Shown: positions 29,061 through 38,448, numbered from the stretch's first letter. The stretch: DNA of 64,000 nucleotides from Ferrovibrio sp965278975 (GCF_965278975.1 NZ_OZ257126.1:2604001-2668000), one strand, 5' to 3'. The notes: generated from the sequence alone by a model not told the origin. A program made the numbers and translations.

Positions 29061-30000
29061 CGCGCGCCTGCAATCGCGGGTCGATCACGGCATAGAGCAG
29101 ATCGACGATGAAATTCACCATCACCACGGTGAAGGCGAGCAGGATCACGGCGGCCTTCACCACCTCGATATCGCGGTTGGCGATGGCCTGGAATACCAGC
29201 CGGCCAAGGCCGGGCAACGAGAATACCTGCTCGACGACAATGGCACCGGCCAGCAGGCCGCCGAATTGCAGGCCGATCACGGTGATCACCGGGATCAGTG
29301 CGTTGCGCAGCACATGGCGGCGCAGCACGGCGCCGCTGGACAGGCCCTTGGCCCGCGCCGTGCGCACGAAATCCTCGCGCAGCACTTCCAGCACGCTGGA
29401 CCGTGTGATGCGCGCCAGGATGGCGGCCTGCACCACGGCCAGCGAAAGGCTGGGCAGCACCAGCGCCTTGAAGCCGGCGGCGGGATCGGCCCAGCCGGGG
29501 AAGCCGCCAGCGGCGAACCAGCCGAGATGCACGGCGAACAGCAGGATCAGCAGGATGCCGAACCAGAAACTGGGGATCGAGATGCCGATCTGGCTTAAAG
29601 CCATGATCAGCACGTCGCCAAGCCTGTTATGCCGCTGTGCCGCGAACAGGCCGAGGCTCAGGGCCAGCAGCACGGTCAGCGTCATGGCATTCAGCGCCAG
29701 CGGATAGGTCAGCCACAGCCGCTCGGCGATCAGTGGCCAGACCGGAGTCTTGTAGGCATAGGAGATGCCGAAATCGCCGTGCAGCAGGCCGCCGATCCAG
29801 GCCAGGTAGCGGATATGCGCCGGGCGGTCGAGGCCAAGCTGGCTGCGCAGCGCAACAAGCTGTTCGTCGGTGGCATCGGTGCCGAGCAGCAGCAGGGCCG
29901 GATCGCCGGGCAGGATTTCCAGCACAAGGAACACGATCACCGACGTGGCCAGCAGCGTTGCCAGCAGGGTCAGCGCGCGCTTGACCAGGAAACCCGGCAA
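29053..30000 (-). CDS. Oligopeptide/dipeptide-type ABC transporter permease (DppB-like)
   Basis: 315 residues; the start is most likely TTG at 30000 with GGAG upstream, since no ATG fits the normal N-terminus. The first helix carries FLVLEILPGDPA, the periplasmic part QLGLDRPAHIRYL, and the EAA loop is RTARAKGLSSGAVLRRHVLRN. This is the classic DppB/OppB layout with six helices. First transport gene of the operon, five bases after the small DUF1289 gene. Confidence 0.95.
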   Translation of the reverse strand: MPGFLVKRALTLLATLLATSVIVFLVLEILPGDPALLLLGTDATDEQLVALRSQLGLDRPAHIRYLAWIGGLLHGDFGISYAYKTPVWPLIAERLWLTYPLALNAMTLTVLLALSLGLFAAQRHNRLGDVLIMALSQIGISIPSFWFGILLILLFAVHLGWFAAGGFPGWADPAAGFKALVLPSLSLAVVQAAILARITRSSVLEVLREDFVRTARAKGLSSGAVLRRHVLRNALIPVITVIGLQFGGLLAGAIVVEQVFSLPGLGRLVFQAIANRDIEVVKAAVILLAFTVVMVNFIVDLLYAVIDPRLQARDV

Positions 30001-30004
30001 AGAC

Positions 30005-30193
30005 CTAACTCCAGCGCCGGGCGGAGAGGCGGCGCAGCAGGTCGCGCTTCTCCTGGGCGTTCAAGCTGGGCCAGATGCCGATCTCCTCGCCGGTGCGCCA
30101 GCAGCCCAGGCAAAAGCCCGTGCTGACATCGATCCGGCACACTTTGGTGCAGGGCGAGGGTGGATGCTCGTCGGTGTCGTCCCGGGCGGCCAT
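30005..30193 (-). CDS. DUF1289 family small Cys-rich protein
   Basis: 62 residues. The DUF1289 pattern is complete: SPCTKVCRID, TGFCLGCWRTGEEI, W.SLNAQEKRDLL and RRLSARRW. The four cysteines (15, 19, 28, 31) are arranged as CX3C...CX2C and probably bind metal. The family is widespread in Proteobacteria with no settled function. It sits directly upstream of the ABC importer genes with a 4-bp gap, so it may be co-transcribed. Confidence 0.88.
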   Translation of the reverse strand: MAARDDTDEHPPSPCTKVCRIDVSTGFCLGCWRTGEEIGIWPSLNAQEKRDLLRRLSARRWS

Positions 30194-30335
30194 TTGTCGC
30201 GGGTAGCACCCCCGGAAGTTCCTGTCCAGTACTGCAATTTAGGGCATTTTCCGCCCCCCAACCCTTGATGCCCCTCGGGCGAGCGCTTATCTGTCGGACG
30301 CGCCAGGGAAAAGACCAGGGGAGTGGCTGGGCACA

Positions 30336-31076
30336 ATGATCGAAATTCGCGATTTGGTGAAGAAATTCGGCCCCTTCACGGCTGTGGACGGCATCAGCCT
30401 CACGGTCGGCAAGGGCGAGGTGCTTGGCTTCCTTGGGCCGAATGGCGCCGGCAAGTCCACCACCATGAAAATGCTCACCGGCTTCCTCACCCCGACTTCC
30501 GGCAGCATCAAGGTCTGCGGCCATGACGTGGCCGAGGAGCCGATGGCGGCCAAGCGGCTGCTCGGCTATCTGCCCGAAGGCGCCCCGGCCTATACCGACA
30601 TGACGGCACGCGGCTTCCTCGATTTCATCGCCGATGTGCGCCGCCTTTCCGGCTCCGAACGCCAGTGGCGGCTCGACAAGGTGATCGATCAGGTCAACAT
30701 CAAGGATGTGCTGGACCAGCCGATCGACACGCTGTCGAAGGGCTACAAGCGCCGCGTCGGCTTGGCCCAGGCGATCCTGCATGATCCGCCGGTGCTGGTG
30801 CTGGACGAGCCGACCGATGGCCTCGATCCGAACCAGAAGCATGAAGTGCGCGGCCTGATCCAGGGCATGGCGGCGGAGAAGGCAATCATCATCTCCACCC
30901 ATATCCTGGAAGAAGTGGAAGCGGTGTGCCGCCGCGCCATCATCATCGCGCGCGGCCGCATCGTTGCTGAAGGCAAACCGGAAGGCGAGGGCTGGCGCGT
31001 CGGCGACATCCTGGCTCAGCCGGGCCGGCTTGATGCCGCTTTCCGCCAGCTTACCCAGCCGCGCCAGGCCGCTTGA
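30336..31076 (+). CDS. ABC transporter ATP-binding protein (GldA-like)
   Basis: 246 residues. Walker A GPNGAGKST (34-42), signature LSKGYKRRVGLAQAIL, Walker B VLVLDEPTDGLDP and switch His in IISTHILEE. It heads a four-gene set with a GldF-like permease, a GldG-like protein and a DUF4340 protein, overlapping or closely spaced on one strand. In Bacteroidetes the GldA/F/G transporter supports gliding; in Proteobacteria this set is common but uncharacterised. Divergent from the DUF1289 gene. Confidence 0.93.
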   Translation: MIEIRDLVKKFGPFTAVDGISLTVGKGEVLGFLGPNGAGKSTTMKMLTGFLTPTSGSIKVCGHDVAEEPMAAKRLLGYLPEGAPAYTDMTARGFLDFIADVRRLSGSERQWRLDKVIDQVNIKDVLDQPIDTLSKGYKRRVGLAQAILHDPPVLVLDEPTDGLDPNQKHEVRGLIQGMAAEKAIIISTHILEEVEAVCRRAIIIARGRIVAEGKPEGEGWRVGDILAQPGRLDAAFRQLTQPRQAA

Positions 31077-31087
31077 GGAATCTCACC

Positions 31088-31822
31088 ATGACCGGATTGT
31101 CCGCCGTGTTCCGCCGCGAGCTGGGAGGCTACTTCTCCACGCCCGTGGCCTATGTCTTCATCGTGGTGTTCCTGTTCACCACCGGTATCTTCACTTTCTA
31201 TCTCGGCCAGTTCTTCGAGCGCGGCCAGGCCGACCTCAAGGCCTTCTTCCTGTTCCATCCCTGGCTCTACCTGTTCTTCCTGCCGGCCATCGGCATGCGG
31301 CTGTGGGCAGAAGAGCGCAAGAGCGGCACCATCGAACTGCTGCTCACCCTGCCGATCCCGCTCGGCCAGGCCGTGGTGGCCAAGTTCCTTGCCGCCTGGG
31401 CTTTCGCCGGTATCGCGCTGGCGCTCACCTTCCCGTTCTGGATCACGGTGGCCTGGCTCGGCCAGCCGGATCATGGCGTCATCCTGGCCGGCTATCTCGG
31501 CAGCCTGCTGATGGCTGGCGGCTATCTGGCGATCAGCTGCTGCCTTTCGGCGCTGACCCGCAACCAGGTGATCGCCTTCGTGCTCTCCGTGCTGGTCTGC
31601 TTCATCTTCACGGTTTCCGGCGCGCCGATGGTGCTGAACTTCTTCTCCGGCTGGGCGCCGACCCTGCTGGTCGATACCATCGCCTCGTTCAGCTTCCTCG
31701 GGCATTTCAACGCCATCATCGAAGGCGTGATCGACCTGCGCGATCTGATCTATTTCGTCACCCTGATCGTCGCCTGGCTTTATGCCACTGCGGTGGTGGT
31801 AGACATGAAGAAGGCGGGCTGA
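31088..31822 (+). CDS. ABC-2 type permease (GldF-like)
   Basis: 244 residues from the ATG at 31088, which has TTGAGGA eight bases upstream. About six transmembrane helices. The start FRRELGGYFSTPVAYVFIVV and the segment LWAEERKSGTIELLLTLPI are typical of the GldF/NosY branch of ABC-2 permeases. It would form the membrane channel for the upstream ATPase. Followed after 3 bp by the GldG-like gene. Confidence 0.9.
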   Translation: MTGLSAVFRRELGGYFSTPVAYVFIVVFLFTTGIFTFYLGQFFERGQADLKAFFLFHPWLYLFFLPAIGMRLWAEERKSGTIELLLTLPIPLGQAVVAKFLAAWAFAGIALALTFPFWITVAWLGQPDHGVILAGYLGSLLMAGGYLAISCCLSALTRNQVIAFVLSVLVCFIFTVSGAPMVLNFFSGWAPTLLVDTIASFSFLGHFNAIIEGVIDLRDLIYFVTLIVAWLYATAVVVDMKKAG

Positions 31823-31825
31823 GCC

Positions 31826-33769
31826 ATGAACGCGCGCAGCAAGACTCTCATCACCGGCGCTGGCCTTGTCGCCGTGTTTGCCCTGTTCTTCGCCGTCAAC
31901 ATCGCGTCCAACCAGGGCCTGCGCGATGCCCGGCTGGATCTGACGCAGGCGCGGCTCTACACGCTTTCCGACGGCACCCGCAATGTGCTGAAGGGGCTGC
32001 AGGAGCCGGTGACGTTGCGCTTCTTCTTCTCCGACAAGCTCGCCAGCCAGGCGCCGCAGATCAAGCAGTATGGCCAGCGCGTGCGCGAATTGCTGGAACG
32101 CTACGCGGCCCTTTCGGGCGGCAAGCTGCGGCTTGAAGTGATCGACCCCGAGCCGTTCTCGGAAGCCGAGGACCGCGCCGTCGCCGCCGGCATCCAGGCC
32201 GTGTCGCTGGGCCAGAGCGGGCAGAATTTCTATTTCGGCCTGGTCGGCAGCAACAGTGTCGATCAGCAGGAATCAATCGCGTTCTTCCAGTCCGAAAAAG
32301 AACAATTCCTTGAATACGACCTGACCAAGCTGGTCTATGCCCTGAGCAATCCGAAGAAGCCCTCGATTGCCATCATCGGCTCGCTGCCGCTGGAATACGG
32401 CCCGGGTGGCATCATGGCGGCGATGCGCGGCCAGGCGCAGCCCTATCTGGTGCTGGGCCAGATCAAGCAGTTCTTCGATGCCAAGGTGCTGGATGCGCCG
32501 AAGCCGGAGGATATCGCCGACAAGTATGACACCATCGTGCTGGCGCATCCGAAGGACCTTTCGGATGAGGTGCTCTATGCCCTCGACCAGTTCGTGCTCA
32601 AGGGTGGCCGCCTGATCGCCTTCACCGATCCGTATTCGGAAACCGTGGCGGCGATGCCGAATCCGATGACCGGCCAGCCGATGCCCGGAGGCGATAGCGG
32701 TTCGCTGCTGCCGAAGCTGTTCCAGTCCTGGGGCGTCGATGTTGAACCGAAATTCGTTGCCGACCTGAGCCTGGCGCAGCGCGTGCAGACCGGCCGTTCG
32801 GGGGCGGCGGCGATTGCCGATTACATTCCGTGGCTGGCACTCACCGAAGCGCAGATGAACCGTGACGACATCATCACGTCGCAGATCACCTCGATCAATG
32901 TCGCCTCCGCCGGCGCGATCACCAAGCGCGAGGGTGGCACCACCACCATCACGCCGCTGATGCAGTCGTCGAAGAATGCCATGCTGATGGATGTGGCCGA
33001 TCTGCGCGGCGATCCCAACCCGCAGGCCCTGGCCGAGAAGTTCAAGGCCACCGGCGAGGTCTACACGCTTGCCGCCCGCATCACGGGCCCGGCCAAGACC
33101 GCTTTCCCGGATGGTCCGCCGGCACCCAAGGCTGATGCCGAGAAGAAGGAAGGCGACAAGCCGGCGGTTGCCGCCGCGCCGCAGGTGAAGGAAAGCGCCA
33201 AGCCGATCAATGTCGTGCTGGTGGCCGATGCCGACCTGCTGGATGACCGCTTCTGGGTGCGCACGCAGCAGATGTTCGGCCAGTCGCTCTATGTGCCGAT
33301 TGCCGCCAATGCGGATTTCCTGGTCAATGCCATCGACAACATGTCGGGTTCCGGCGACCTGATCGGGCTGCGCAGCCGCGGCAAGTCGCAGCGTCCGTTC
33401 CTGGTGATCGAGGAACTGCGCCGCAGCGCCGACCAGCAGTATCAGGCCCGCGAGCGCGCGCTGCAGAAGAAGCTGGATGAGACCGAGAAGCAGATCGCCG
33501 AGTTGCAGACGAAAGCTGGCGGCAGCGGCACCAATGCCTTGGTCAGTGCCGAGCAGCAGGCTGCCATCGAGGGCCTGCGGGGTGAAATCCTCACCACCCG
33601 CAAGGAACTGCGCAATGTGCAGCGCGAGCTGAACCGCGATATCGAAAGCCTGCAGCTTGGCGTGAAGTTCATCAATATCGGTCTGGTGCCGCTGCTTGCC
33701 GCTTTGGTGGCAATCGGCCTGGGTGTCGCTTGGCGGCGCCGCCGGTTCGTGCGCAGTGTGGAAGGGTGA
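31826..33769 (+). CDS. GldG-like ABC-transporter auxiliary protein
   Basis: 647 residues. One N-terminal transmembrane helix (about 9-27), a large extracytoplasmic part, and a C-terminal helix (about 618-637) followed by Arg-rich WRRRRF. The N-terminal LTQARLYTLSDGTRNVLKGL and RVRELLERYAALSGGKL match the DUF4350/GldG-type domain; around 195-300 lies the ABC_transp_aux region (YDTIVLAHPKDLSDEVLYAL). A charged linker (about 427-455) and a coiled coil (about 528-608) precede the last helix. The protein probably works with the ABC permease at the periplasmic face; the cargo is unknown. Confidence 0.85.
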   Translation: MNARSKTLITGAGLVAVFALFFAVNIASNQGLRDARLDLTQARLYTLSDGTRNVLKGLQEPVTLRFFFSDKLASQAPQIKQYGQRVRELLERYAALSGGKLRLEVIDPEPFSEAEDRAVAAGIQAVSLGQSGQNFYFGLVGSNSVDQQESIAFFQSEKEQFLEYDLTKLVYALSNPKKPSIAIIGSLPLEYGPGGIMAAMRGQAQPYLVLGQIKQFFDAKVLDAPKPEDIADKYDTIVLAHPKDLSDEVLYALDQFVLKGGRLIAFTDPYSETVAAMPNPMTGQPMPGGDSGSLLPKLFQSWGVDVEPKFVADLSLAQRVQTGRSGAAAIADYIPWLALTEAQMNRDDIITSQITSINVASAGAITKREGGTTTITPLMQSSKNAMLMDVADLRGDPNPQALAEKFKATGEVYTLAARITGPAKTAFPDGPPAPKADAEKKEGDKPAVAAAPQVKESAKPINVVLVADADLLDDRFWVRTQQMFGQSLYVPIAANADFLVNAIDNMSGSGDLIGLRSRGKSQRPFLVIEELRRSADQQYQARERALQKKLDETEKQIAELQTKAGGSGTNALVSAEQQAAIEGLRGEILTTRKELRNVQRELNRDIESLQLGVKFINIGLVPLLAALVAIGLGVAWRRRRFVRSVEG

Positions 33770-33778
33770 GGTAACAGC

Positions 33779-34912
33779 ATGAAGGGCAAGGTTGGTGTCA
33801 TCCTGCTGGTGGCCGCCGTCGCGCTGAGCGGCGTGGCCTGGTATGTAGCGCAGCAGCGTGAACAGGCGACCGAGGCGAATTTTGCCTCCAAGCCTTTGCT
33901 GCCGGATCTGGCGAAGCGGGTGAATGATGTCACCGCGCTGGAAGTGGAAAGCCTCAAGGGCCGCTTCCGCATCGAGCGGGCCGGCGAATACTGGGTGATG
34001 CCCACGAAGGACGGTTATCGCGTCAAGGCCGATATCCTGCGCAAGAACATTCTCGGCATTGCCGAATTGCAGACCATCGAGCCGCGTACCGACAAGCCGG
34101 AACTCTATGACCGGATCCAGGTCAGCGATCCGGCCGCCTACAAGCCGGCTGACGAGGCCGCGAAGGCCGATCCCGGCCCGATCAAGGTGAAATTGCTGGA
34201 TGCCAAGAACACGCCGCTGGCCGAAGTTATCGTCGGCAAGGTGCGTGCGCGTGAAGTTGGCCCGAAGCCCGCCGAATTGCATGTGCGTCTGGTCAGCGAC
34301 ACCAAGTCCTGGCTCGCCAAGGGCCGTGTCGACCTGCCGGCCGATCCGATTGCCTGGCTGGACAAGGATATGGTGCGTATCGAGCGCGCCCGCGTCGCTT
34401 CCGCCAGCATCCGCCACAGCGATGGCGACGTGCTGGAACTGATCCGTACCCATGGCGAGAACGGTACCGCCAAGGATGATTTCAAGCCGGCTAAGGCGAT
34501 CCCCGCCGGCAAGAAGCTATCCTCGCAATACGATACCAATTCGGCGCCGGGTGCGCTCGCCTTCATCAGCTTCGACGATGTCGCCCGCGCTGCGGCACAT
34601 GATTTCTCCAAGGCCAATATCACCGAGATCGTCACGCTGGATGGCGTGCGCGCCACGGTGAAGAGTGTTCCCGCCGCCGACAAGAAGGCCTGGGTCACGG
34701 TGCAGCTTGCCTATGACGCCGCGCTGGTGAAGGAAGACAAGGACAATGCCGCCCTGCTCAAGCCGGAAGAGGCACAGAAACAGGTGGATGAGGCCAATGG
34801 CCGCATGAATGGCTGGTCTTATCTGGTGTCGGAATATGCCGCCCGCGACCTGCTGCGCCGTTTCTCTGAGCTGCTTGAAGACGAGAAGCCAAAAGAAGAA
34901 AAGAAGGATTGA
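33779..34912 (+). CDS. DUF4340 domain protein, membrane anchored
   Basis: 377 residues with one N-terminal helix (MKGKVGVILLVAAVALSGVA) and an extracytoplasmic body made of two related beta-rich halves. DUF4340 features include FRIERAGEYWVMPTKDGYRV and LLDAKNTPLAEVIVGKV. The very charged C-terminus (DEKPKEEKKD) is unusual. It nearly always accompanies GldG-like ABC genes, as here (9-bp gap), so it is probably a subunit of that complex. Confidence 0.85.
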   Translation: MKGKVGVILLVAAVALSGVAWYVAQQREQATEANFASKPLLPDLAKRVNDVTALEVESLKGRFRIERAGEYWVMPTKDGYRVKADILRKNILGIAELQTIEPRTDKPELYDRIQVSDPAAYKPADEAAKADPGPIKVKLLDAKNTPLAEVIVGKVRAREVGPKPAELHVRLVSDTKSWLAKGRVDLPADPIAWLDKDMVRIERARVASASIRHSDGDVLELIRTHGENGTAKDDFKPAKAIPAGKKLSSQYDTNSAPGALAFISFDDVARAAAHDFSKANITEIVTLDGVRATVKSVPAADKKAWVTVQLAYDAALVKEDKDNAALLKPEEAQKQVDEANGRMNGWSYLVSEYAARDLLRRFSELLEDEKPKEEKKD

Positions 34913-34935
34913 GTTTCGGCGGCAGACGCCAAAAT

Positions 34936-35008
34936 GGGATCCTCGGGGCAGGTCCGAGGATGACAAAACCCCATAATCGTCATGCCCGGGCTTGGCCCAG
35001 GCATCCCA
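34936..35008. repeat. Pair of short palindromic intergenic repeats upstream of htpG
   Basis: Two adjacent hairpins: ATCCTCGG (34939-34946) / CCGAGGAT (34954-34961), and TGCCCGGG / CCCAGGCA around 34982-35003 within CGTCATGCCCGGGCTTGG. They follow the GTCATGCCCGGG-type theme seen in the other dispersed repeats of this window. They lie between the DUF4340 gene and htpG. Confidence 0.6.
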
Positions 35009-35051
35009 TTCGTCCGGCGAACGCCGCATTGGAAGCGACGAGGACGAACCG

Positions 35052-36932
35052 ATGACCGACCAGACCATGACTTTCCAGGCCGAAGTGGCGCGGCTGCTGC
35101 AGATCGTCACCCATTCGCTGTACAGCCAGAAGGAAATCTTCCTTCGTGAGCTGATATCGAATGCTTCTGACGCCTGCGACAAGCTGCGCTTTGCCGCCCA
35201 GATGGATGCCTCGCTGTGGGATGGCGACAGCGAGCTGCGGGTGAGCCTGAGCGCCGACAAGGCAGCGCGGACGCTCACCATTGCCGATAACGGCATCGGC
35301 ATGAGCCGGGATGAACTGGTTTCCAATCTTGGCACCATTGCGCGTTCCGGCACTGGCGAGTTCATGGCTGGCCTCTCGGGCGATGCCGCAAAGGACATGG
35401 CACTGATCGGCCAGTTTGGCGTCGGCTTCTATTCCGCCTTCATGGTTGCCGGCAAGGTCGAGGTGGTGTCACGCCGCGCCGGTGAGCCGGAAGCCTGGCG
35501 CTGGGTATCCGATGGCTCGGGCAGCTTCACCATCGGCGAGGCCGAGCAGGCGGGCCGGGGCACCACGATCACGCTGCATCTGCGTGAAGGCGAGGATGAA
35601 TTCCTTGACCCCGCTACTCTGCGCCGCATCGTCAAGGCTTATTCCGATCACATCGCCCTGCCTGTGGTGTTGCTGGAAGCGGGCAAGGATGACGAGACGC
35701 TGAACGCTGCCTCGGCTTTGTGGACCCGTTCAAAGAGCGAGGTCACGGAAGAGCAGTACAAGGATTTCTACCATCACGTCGCCCATGCCTTCGACGATCC
35801 ATGGTTGACGCTGCATGCCAAGGCCGAAGGCAAGCTGGATTACACGCTGCTGCTTTATGTGCCCACGATGCAGCCGCGCGATCTGTTCGATCCGGCGCGC
35901 AAGCCGGCGCTGAAACTCTATGTCCGCCGCGTCTTCATCACCGATAATTGCGAAGGGCTGGTGCCATCCTGGCTGCGCTTCCTGCGCGGTGTGGTCGATT
36001 CCGCCGATCTGCCGCTGAATGTCAGCCGCGAGATGCTGCAGAACAATCCGGTGCTGACGCGCATCAAGCAGGCGATCACGCGCCGCGTGCTGTCCGAACT
36101 GGAGCGCAAAGCCGATAAGGAGCCGGAAGCCTACGCGGCTTTCTGGGAGAATTTCGGGGCAGTGCTGAAGGAGGGCATCTACGAGGATGCCGAGCATCGT
36201 GAAAAGCTGCTGAAACTGGCGCGTTTCCGGTCATCGACCCAGGAAGGCTGGGTCTCGCTGGATGACTATATCAGCCGGCTGAAAGCCAACCAGACCGCGC
36301 TCTACACCATCACCGGCGACCAGATCGAGACGTTGAAGCGCAGCCCGCAGCTTGAAGGCTTCCGCGCCAAGGGTGTGGAAGTGCTGTTGCTCACCGATCC
36401 GGTGGATGATTTCTGGCTGGCCCAGGTCACCGACTGGCAGGGCAAGCCGTTCCGCTCGGTAACGCGCGGCGGCGCCGATCTTGACCAGATCGAGGCGGCG
36501 GCCGATGCGCCAAAGCCTGAGGATCAGGGCGAGGCCGTGGAGGGTGCGGCACTTGTCACCCTGGTGGCGGCGCTCAAGACCATCCTTGGTGAAGCGGTGC
36601 GCGATGTGCGTGAAAGCGCGCGGCTTACCGATAGTGCCTGCTGCCTGGTTGCCGCCGATGGCGACATGGACATGCATCTGGAGCGCCTGCTGCGCATGAA
36701 CAAGCAACTGGGCATGCTCGGGCCGTCGCTGCGCATCCTGGAAATCAACCCGCGTCACCCGCTGATCCGGCGCATGGCCGAACGTGCCGGCGAATCCGGC
36801 GCCACCGACGCATTGCAGGATGCGGCCCATCTGCTGCTCGATCAGGCGCGCCTGGTGGAAGGCGAAACCCTCAGCGATGCCACCGCTTTCGCCCAGCGCC
36901 TCGCGCGCGTGATGGCGGCAGGGATTGGTTGA
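35052..36932 (+). CDS. htpG: Molecular chaperone HtpG (Hsp90)
   Basis: 626 residues from the ATG at 35052, preceded by GAGGA; an upstream in-frame start would add residues encoded by the palindromic repeat, so I reject it. The GHKL ATPase domain has RELISNASDACDKLRF, DNGIGM, LGTIARSGTGEF and GQFGVGFYSAFM. The middle domain has RRVFITDNCEGLVPSWLRF and NVSREMLQ, including the conserved Arg that reaches ATP. The C-terminal dimerisation part is complete. Assists protein folding under stress; no neighbours are functionally linked. Confidence 0.98.
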   Translation: MTDQTMTFQAEVARLLQIVTHSLYSQKEIFLRELISNASDACDKLRFAAQMDASLWDGDSELRVSLSADKAARTLTIADNGIGMSRDELVSNLGTIARSGTGEFMAGLSGDAAKDMALIGQFGVGFYSAFMVAGKVEVVSRRAGEPEAWRWVSDGSGSFTIGEAEQAGRGTTITLHLREGEDEFLDPATLRRIVKAYSDHIALPVVLLEAGKDDETLNAASALWTRSKSEVTEEQYKDFYHHVAHAFDDPWLTLHAKAEGKLDYTLLLYVPTMQPRDLFDPARKPALKLYVRRVFITDNCEGLVPSWLRFLRGVVDSADLPLNVSREMLQNNPVLTRIKQAITRRVLSELERKADKEPEAYAAFWENFGAVLKEGIYEDAEHREKLLKLARFRSSTQEGWVSLDDYISRLKANQTALYTITGDQIETLKRSPQLEGFRAKGVEVLLLTDPVDDFWLAQVTDWQGKPFRSVTRGGADLDQIEAAADAPKPEDQGEAVEGAALVTLVAALKTILGEAVRDVRESARLTDSACCLVAADGDMDMHLERLLRMNKQLGMLGPSLRILEINPRHPLIRRMAERAGESGATDALQDAAHLLLDQARLVEGETLSDATAFAQRLARVMAAGIG

Positions 36933-36959
36933 GGGAGATGCCCGGATCACTGTAAGCGC

Positions 36960-37107
36960 GCGAACGCCTGAAGGCGTTCGTGGGCGCACAGGCCCGAAGG
37001 GCCATGGCGGGCATGACGAAAAAACTTAAGTCGTCACCCCCGGGCCTGACCCGGGGGTCTCATTCAGCGTGGCGAGAGATGCGCGGGTCAAGCCCGCGCA
37101 TGACAAG
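36960..37107. repeat. Cluster of short palindromic repeats between htpG and the Nudix gene
   Basis: Four hairpins in about 150 bp: CGAACGCC-TGAA-GGCGTTCG (36961-36980), GGCCCGAAGGGCC (36992-37004), a perfect CCCCCGGG...CCCGGGGG (about 37037-37057), and TGCGCGGG-TCAAG-CCCGCGCA (37080-37100), with GCATGACGA and GCATGACAA near their edges. They lie between convergent genes and probably end transcription from both sides. Confidence 0.65.
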
Positions 37108-37116
37108 GTGGATAAG

Positions 37117-37938
37117 TCACATCCCGACGCGGCTCATGGGCACCGAAGTAATGCCATAGCCGGCTTCCGCTGGAATACGCAGATGCGGCTCGCCGGGCGC
37201 GTCCTTATCCAGCACCGGCATCACCGTCATGATCGGGTCAGCCATCGCCGCCTTGAAGGCATCGTTGCTGGTGCTGCTGCGCCCCAGTTTCACCAGTTGC
37301 ATGCGGGTGGCGAACACGATGGTCTTGGTCTTGGCTTCCCATTCGCTGAGGGCGGTATTGGGATTGATCCATTCGGATTCGACGGATTCACCGCCATCAT
37401 GGCTGCCGATCTGGTCGGCCGGCGCCGGCGCCAGGAAGAACCAGGTATCGAAACGCTTCGGCATGCTCACCGGCGTCACCCAATGGGCGAACGGCACCAC
37501 GGCATCCACGGCGTATTCGATGCCTTCGGCTTCGGCAAGATCAAGCAAGGTCTTTTCCCCCTTGTTCAAGGGGTTGCGCCAGCTATCCAGCTTCTGCACC
37601 CGTACCGCATCCAGGAAATGGTCCGAGCCTTTTGCCCGCGCCAGCAGCAGGCCAGATTCCTCGAAGCTCTCGCGGATGGCGCCGAGCGCATAGGGCAGCA
37701 ATTCCGCCTTCAGCTTGCCGGGCCGCAGATGACTGCCGAGGCGCGGGTCGCTATCGCCTTCGGCCAGCTTGCCACCCGGAAAGACCAGGGCGCCGGAGGC
37801 GAAGTCAATCGCGTAATTACGCTTCACCATGAAGACCTGCAGGCCGGCCTGGGCGTCGTCGCGCAGCATCAGCATGGTGGAAGAGGGCAGCGCCGGCTTC
37901 GGTGCGGCGGCCTGGGAATCCTTGGGCGAAGCGGACAT
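37117..37938 (-). CDS. Nudix hydrolase (NUDT19-like)
   Basis: 273 residues. The Nudix box is split by an insertion, as in the NUDT19 branch: FPGGKLAEGDSD, then about 20 residues, then GAIRESFEESGLLLA. This gives the REXXEEXG metal-binding core. Members hydrolyse CoA or acyl-CoA and related nucleoside diphosphates. The C-terminal half (PFAHWVTPVSMPKRFDTWFF) also fits that branch. The exact substrate is not shown by the sequence. Convergent with htpG. Confidence 0.87.
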   Translation of the reverse strand: MSASPKDSQAAAPKPALPSSTMLMLRDDAQAGLQVFMVKRNYAIDFASGALVFPGGKLAEGDSDPRLGSHLRPGKLKAELLPYALGAIRESFEESGLLLARAKGSDHFLDAVRVQKLDSWRNPLNKGEKTLLDLAEAEGIEYAVDAVVPFAHWVTPVSMPKRFDTWFFLAPAPADQIGSHDGGESVESEWINPNTALSEWEAKTKTIVFATRMQLVKLGRSSTSNDAFKAAMADPIMTVMPVLDKDAPGEPHLRIPAEAGYGITSVPMSRVGM

Positions 37939-37974
37939 CGGGTGTTTCCTCGAACTTTCTTATTTGCTTGTCGG

Positions 37975-38448
37975 TCAGGGCAGTCTACGCCGCAGATAAT
38001 AGCGTTGGTAGCCACCCGGGCCGGGCGAACGGATGGTTTCAAAGCCGAAGCGGCCGAACCAGCCGAGCAGCGGCAGCATGGCCTTTTCCAGCGAGACTTC
38101 CAGCGCCGGCAGGCCCTGGCCGATGGCATGGGTGAGGGCGAAATGCAGCAATTGCGCGCCGACGCCCTGGCGCTGGGCCTCGGGCGCCACGGCCAGGGCA
38201 TGCAGCAGCAGCGCATTGTGGATCGGCAGCAGCACGGTAAAGCCGGCGACGCCTTCCTGGTTCTCGGCAACGAACACGGCGTCATCATTCACCAGCGCAA
38301 CATAATCGTCGCGTACCGGCTGCGGCGGCGTTGCCAGCACATCGGCATAGATGCCATAGGCGGCATTGGCGATCTGCTTCAGCCGCTGGGTGTCGTGGCG
38401 TTCAGCCGGGCGGAGCCGCGCCAGGGTGGATGGATTCGAGCCTGTCAT
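37975..38448 (-). CDS. GNAT family N-acetyltransferase
   Basis: 157 residues from the ATG at 38448; a TTG start at 38484 would add 12 residues and cannot be excluded. The acetyl-CoA site is LHALAVAPEAQRQGVGAQLL (V-x-P-x-x-Q/R-x-x-G-x-G). The C-terminal FGRFGFETIRSPGPGGYQRY is the usual final strand-helix. Acceptor unknown. Same strand as the Nudix and DUF1223 genes but with 36-59 bp gaps. Confidence 0.85.
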   Translation of the reverse strand: MTGSNPSTLARLRPAERHDTQRLKQIANAAYGIYADVLATPPQPVRDDYVALVNDDAVFVAENQEGVAGFTVLLPIHNALLLHALAVAPEAQRQGVGAQLLHFALTHAIGQGLPALEVSLEKAMLPLLGWFGRFGFETIRSPGPGGYQRYYLRRRLP

